Shown here piece by piece: positions 59,101 to 64,000 of a stretch of DNA of 64,000 bases. Below the pieces are notes generated by a model. That model was not told where the DNA came from, did no database searches, and saw nothing but the letters and a program-made list of their open reading frames with translations. The position numbers and the translations under genes are program-made. The stretch is taken from the NCBI RefSeq assembly GCF_029227915.1, contig NC_079882.1, forward strand, positions 2,792,001-2,856,000. The letters are read 5' to 3'. How positions within the stretch are numbered: the first letter of the stretch is position 1; the number at the start of each line of letters is the position of its first letter. The stretch is from Hydractinia symbiolongicarpus. Lineage: Eukaryota > Cnidaria > Hydrozoa > Anthoathecata > Hydractiniidae.

Positions 59101-62100
59101 GTATATTCTAAGCGGCGTAGAATATTCTGCCCCCTTAGAATATTCTGCCCCCCCTGTAAATTACATGAAGATGAAACTTCCACATATCTACTAATGGCTC
59201 AAAGTGTTCCTCAAGTGGAGTACGTTCAATCCATACACAAAAGAAATTGTTTGTGCAATATGCCTGGAAAAACGGCTGGGTGGGGCAGTTTATTCTAAGC
59301 GGCGTAGAATATTCTGCCCCCTTAGAATATTCTGCCCCCCCTATAAATTACATGAAGATAAAACTTTCACATATCCACTAATGGCTCAAAATGTTCCTCT
59401 AGTGGAGTACGTTCAATCCATACACAAAAGAAATTGTTTGTGCAATATGCCTGGAAAAACGGCTAGGGGGGCAGTATATTCTAAGCGGGGTAGAATATTC
59501 TGCCCCCTTAGAATATTCTGCCCCCCCGTGCAAATTACATGAAGATGAAACTTTCACATATGCACTAATGGCTCAAAATGTTCCTCTAGTGGAGTACGTT
59601 CAATCCATACACAAAAGAAATTGTTTATGCAATATGGCTGGAAAAACGGCTAGGGGGGGCAGTATATTCTAAGCGGCGTAGAATATTCTGCCCCCTTAGA
59701 ATATTCTGCCCCCCTGTAAATAACATGAAGATGAAACTTTCACATATGCATTAATGGCTCAAAATGTTCCTCTAGTGGAGTACGTTCAATCCATACACAA
59801 GAGAAATTGTTTGTGCAATATGGCTGGAAAAATGGGTAGGGGAGGGGGGGGGGCAGTATAATCTAAGCGGCGTAGAATATTCTGCCCCCTTAGAATATTC
59901 TGCCCCCCCCCCTGTAAATTACATGAAGATGAAATTTTCACATATCTACTAATGGCTCAAAATGTTCCTCAAGTGGAGTACGTTCAATCCATACACAAAA
60001 GAAATTGTTTGTGCAATAAGCCTGGAAAAACGGCTAGGGGGGCAGTATATTCTAAGCGGGGTAGAATATTCTGCCCCCTTAGAATATTCTGCCCCCCCGT
60101 GTAAATTACATGAAGATGAAACTTTCACATATGCATTAATGGCTCAAAATGTTCCTCTAGTGGAGTACTTTCAATCCATACACAAAAGAATCTGTTTGTG
60201 CAATAAGCCTGGAAAAACGGCTAGGGGGGGCAGTATATTCTAAGCGGGGTAGAATATTCTGCCCCCTTAGAATATTCTCCCCCCCCGTGTAAATTACATG
60301 AAGATGAAACTTTCACATATCCGCTAATGGCTCAAAATGTTCCTCTAGTGGAGTACGTTCAATCCATACACAAAAGAAATTGTTTGTGCAACGTGCCTGG
60401 GAAAACAGCCAGGGGGCAATATATTGTAGGCGGCGTAGATTATTCTCCACCCTTAGAATATTCTGCCCCCCTGTAAATTACATGAAGATGAAACTTTGAC
60501 ATATCTACTAATGCCTCAAAATGTTCCTCAAGTGGAGTACGTTCAATCCATACACAAAAGAAATTGTTTGTGCAATATGCCTGGAAAAACGGCTAGGGGG
60601 GGGGCAGTATATTCTAAGCGGGGTAGAATATTCTGCCCCCTTAGAATATTCTGCCCCCCCCCCGTGTAAATTACATGAAGATGAAACTTTCACATATCCA
60701 CTAATGGCTCAAAATGTTTCTCTAGTGGAGTACGTTCAATCCATACACAAAAGAAATTGTTTGTGCAACGTGCCTGGGAAAACAGCCAGGGGGCAATATA
60801 TTCTAGGCGGCGTTGATTATTCTCCACCCTTAGAATATTCTGCCCCCCCTGTAAATTACATGAAGATGAAACTTTCACATATCCACTGATGGCTCAAAAT
60901 CTTCCTCTAGTAGAGTACGTTCCATCCATACACAAAAAAAATTGTTTGCGCAATATGCCTGGAAAAACGGCCAGAGTGGGCAGTATATTCTAAGTGGCGT
61001 AGAATATTCTGCCCCCTTAGAATATTCTGCCCCCCCTGTAAATTACATGAAGATGAAACTTTCACATACGCACTAATGGCTCACAATGTTCCTCTAGTGG
61101 AGTACGTTCAATCCATACACAAAAGAAATTGTTTGTGCAATATGGCTGAAAAAACGGCTAGGGGGGGCAGTATATTCTAAGCGGCGTAGAATATTCTGCC
61201 CCCTTAGAATATTCTGCCCCCCTGTAAATTACATGAAGATGAAACTTTCACATATCCATTAATGGCTCAAAATGTTCCTCTAGTGGAGTACTTTCAATCC
61301 ATACACAAAAGAATCTGTTTGTGCAATATGGCTGGAAAAACGGCTAGGGGGGGCAGTATATTCTAAGCGGCGTAGAATATTCTGCCCCCTTAAAATATTC
61401 TGCCCCCCCTGTAAATTACATGAAGATGAAACTTTCACTTATCCACTAATGGCTCAAAATGTTCCTCAAGTGGAGTACGTTCAATCCATACACAAAAGAA
61501 GTTGTTTGTGCAATATGGCTGGAAAAATGGTTAGGGGGGGCAGTATATTCTAAGCGGCGTAGAATATTCTGCCCCCATAGAATATTCTGCCCCCTGTAAA
61601 TTACATGAAGATGAAACTTTCACATATCCACTAATGGCTCAAAATGTTCCTCTAGTGGAGTACTTTCAATCCATACACAAAAGAATCTGTTTGTGCAATA
61701 TGGCTGGAAAAACGGGTAGGGGGGGCAGTATATTCTAAGCGGCGTAGAATATTCTGCCCCCTTAAAATATTCTGCCCCCCCTGTAAATTACATGAAGATG
61801 AAACTTTCACTTATCCACTAATGGCTCAAAATGTTCCTCAAGTGGAGTACGTTCAATCCATACACAAAAGAAGTTGTTTGTGCAATATGGCTGGAAAAAC
61901 GGTTAGGGGGGGCAGTATATTCTAAGCGGCGTAGAATATTCTGCCCCCATAGAATATTCTGCCCCCTGTAAATTACATGAAGATGAAACTTTCCCATATC
62001 CACTAATGGCTCAAAATGTTCCTCTAGTGGAGTACTTTCAATCCATACACAAAAGAATTTGTTTGTGCAATATGGCTGGAAAAACGGCTAGGGGGGGCAG

Positions 62101-64000
62101 TATATTCTAAGCGGCGTAGAATATTCTGCCCCTTAGAATGTTCTACCCCCCCTGTAAATTACATGAAGATGAAACTTTCACATATCCACTAATGGCTCAA
62201 AATGTTCCTCTAGTGGAGTACGTTCAATCCATACACAAAAGAAATTGTTTGTGCAATATACCTGGAAAAACGGCTAGGCGGGGCAGTATATTCTAAGCGG
62301 CGTAGAATATTCTGCCCCCTTAGAATATTGCGCCCCCCTGTAAATTACATGAAGATGAAACTTTCACATATGCACTAATGGCTCAAAATGTTCCTCTAGA
62401 GGAGTACGTTCAATCCATACACAAGAGAAATTGTTAGTGCAATATGGCTGGAAAAACGGGTAGGGGGGGGGGGGGGCAGTATATTCTAAGCAGCGTAGAA
62501 TATTCTGCCCCCTTAGAATATTCTGCCCCCCCCTGTAAATTACATGAAAATGAAACTTCCACATATCTACTAATGGCTCAAAATGTTCCTCAAGTGGAGT
62601 ACGTTCAATCCAAACACAAAAGAAATTGTTTGTGCAATATGCCTGGAAAAACGGCTAGGTGGGGCAGTTTATTCTAAGCGGCGTAGAATATTCTGCCCCC
62701 TTAGAATATTCTGCCCCCCCTGTAAATTACATGAAGATGAAACTTTCACATATCCACTAATGGCTCAAAATATTCCTCTAGTGGAGAACGTTCAATCCAT
62801 ACACAAAAGAAATTGTTTGTGCAATATGCCTGGAAAAACGGCTAGGGGGGCAGTATATTCTAAGCGGCGTAGAATATTCTGCCCCCTTAGAATATTCTGC
62901 CCCCCCTGTAAATTACATGAAGATGAATCTTTCACATATGCCCTAATGGCTCAAAATGTTCCTCTAGTGGAGTACGTTCAATCCATACACAAAAGAAATT
63001 GTTTGTGCAATATGGCTGGAAAAACGGCTAGGGGGGGGGGGCAGTATATTCTAAGCGGCGTAGAATATTCTGCCCCCTTAGAATATTGCGCCCCCCTGTA
63101 AATTACATGAAGATGAAACTTTCACATATGCACTAATGGCTCAAAATGTTCCTCTAGTGGAGTACGTTCAATCCATACACAAGAGAAATTGTTAGTGTAA
63201 TATGGCTGGAAAAACGGGTAGGGGGGGGCAGTATATTCTAAGCGGCGTAGAATATTCTGCCCCCTTAGAATATTCTGCCCCCCCCTGTAAATTACATGAA
63301 GATGAAACTTCCACATATCTACTAATGGCTCAAAATGTTCCTCAAGTGGAGTACGTTCAATCCATACACAAAAGAAATTGTTTGTGCAATATGCCTGGAA
63401 AAACGGCTAGGGGGGCAGTTTATTCTAAGCGGCGTAGAATATTCTGCCCCCCCTAGAATATTCTGCCCCCCCTGTAAATTACATGAAGATGAAACTTTCA
63501 CATATCCACTAATGGCTCAAAATGTTCCTCTAGTGGAGTACGTTCAATCCATACACAAAAGAAATTGTTTGTGCAATATGCCTGGAAAAACGGCTAGGGG
63601 GGCAGTATATTCTAAGCGGGGTAGAATATTCTGCCCCCTTAGAATATTCTGCCCCCCCGTGCAAATTACATGAAGATGAAACTTTCACATATGCACTAAT
63701 GGCTCAAAATGTTCCTCTAGTGGAGTACGTTCAATCCATACACAAAAGAAATTGTTTATGCAATATGGCTGGAAAAACGGCTAGGGGGGGCAGTATATTC
63801 TAAGCGGCGTAGAATATTCTGCCCCCTTAGAATATTCTGCCCCCCTGTAAATTACATGAAGATGAAACTTTCACATATCCACTAATGGCTCAAAATGTTC
63901 CTCTAGTGGAGTACTTTCAATCCTTACACAAAAGAATCTGTTTGTGCAATATGGCTGGAAAAACGGCTAGGGGGGGGGGCAGTATATTCTAAGCGGCGTA

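Larger units (their letters stand above)
28524..64000 (+). repeat. Satellite DNA array, monomer about 188 bp, roughly 190 copies, open at right edge
   Basis: The word ATTACATGAAGATG recurs every 184-193 bp; the first spacings are 184, 187, 187, 193 and 189. Each monomer holds, in order, an AAATTACATGAAGATGAAAC segment, CTAATGGCTCAAAATGTTCC, GGAGTACGTTCAATCCATAC, GAAATTGTTTGTGCAATAT, a CTGGAAAAACGG segment, a poly-G run of about 5-16, GCAGTATATTCTAAGCGGCG, then two TAGAATATTCTGCCCCC units and a poly-C run of up to about 15. Most length variation lies in the G and C runs. Marked variants include a CCTGGGAAAACAGCCAGG type, an ATGGGTAGGGGG-CAGTATAATCT type, a CAAGTGG for CTAGTGG change, and an AGTACTTTC type. 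The array is clearly richer in GC than the left half of the window. Its length is close to a nucleosome repeat. No transposase or other known gene was recognised in it. Confidence 0.97.

Noticed and set aside
29362-63673. Dozens of open frames of 60-238 codons in the right half, encoding MAQNVPLVEYVQ-, MFLKWSTFNPY- or (antisense) MKVSSSCNLQGG-like peptides
   Set aside because: They are translations of the satellite monomer in different frames, start and stop wherever the homopolymers shift the frame, and have no recognisable domain. They are described as part of the satellite, not as genes.
28524-64000. CRISPR-like array
   Set aside because: The whole 188-bp unit is repeated with no unique spacers, no cas genes are present and the window is eukaryotic.

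Overview
The window looks like animal nuclear DNA, most likely from an AT-rich invertebrate; a hydrozoan-type cnidarian is my best guess, but that is inference. The evidence is strongly AT-rich non-coding DNA, GT-AG introns that split one gene into very small exons, relics of several eukaryotic transposon classes (non-LTR reverse transcriptase, hAT-like, Helitron/PIF1-type helicase), and a Ginger-type integrase gene, a class first described from Hydra. I see no bacterial operons, CRISPR array, rRNA or tRNA.

Layout. Positions 1-14,800 are a transposon graveyard. They hold two antisense non-LTR reverse transcriptase fragments (left edge and about 2.0-2.3 kb, the second containing a 94-bp palindrome), an internally deleted hAT-like element (4,993-6,875) with near-matching ends, a Helitron/PIF1-like helicase C-terminus (about 7.5-7.7 kb), and members of an interspersed repeat family that starts with ACTAGT and carries a CCCGTGG...CCACGGG hairpin (9.9-10.4, 11.2-11.65 and 13.5 kb, with more copies inside the gene introns).

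Positions 14,816-27,988 hold the one apparently intact gene. I assembled it by eye from 28 exons whose phases all agree, giving one frame of 985 codons plus stop. Its product reads as N-terminal basic region, HHCC zinc finger, DDE integrase (D146, D205, E241; exact D-x35-E after splicing), GPY/F module, an acidic linker built from repeated 45-nt and 48-nt exons, a Ulp1/SENP-like C48 cysteine protease, a PHD-like finger and a C-terminal Cys/His motif. This is the architecture of a Ginger1 DNA transposon or a host gene derived from one. The linker includes a good match to a SUMO-interacting motif next to a SUMO-protease-like domain, which suggests, as inference, that the protein works on or through SUMO.

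Positions 28,282-64,000 are a satellite array of about 188-bp monomers (roughly 190 copies) that runs off the right edge. Its first unit is inverted relative to all the rest. Monomers contain variable poly-G and poly-C tracts, a hairpin, and repeated AGAATATTCT palindromes that fit the core of a heat-shock element. Blocks of many monomers have been copied within the array. The many short open frames in this part are by-products of the repeat, not recognisable genes.
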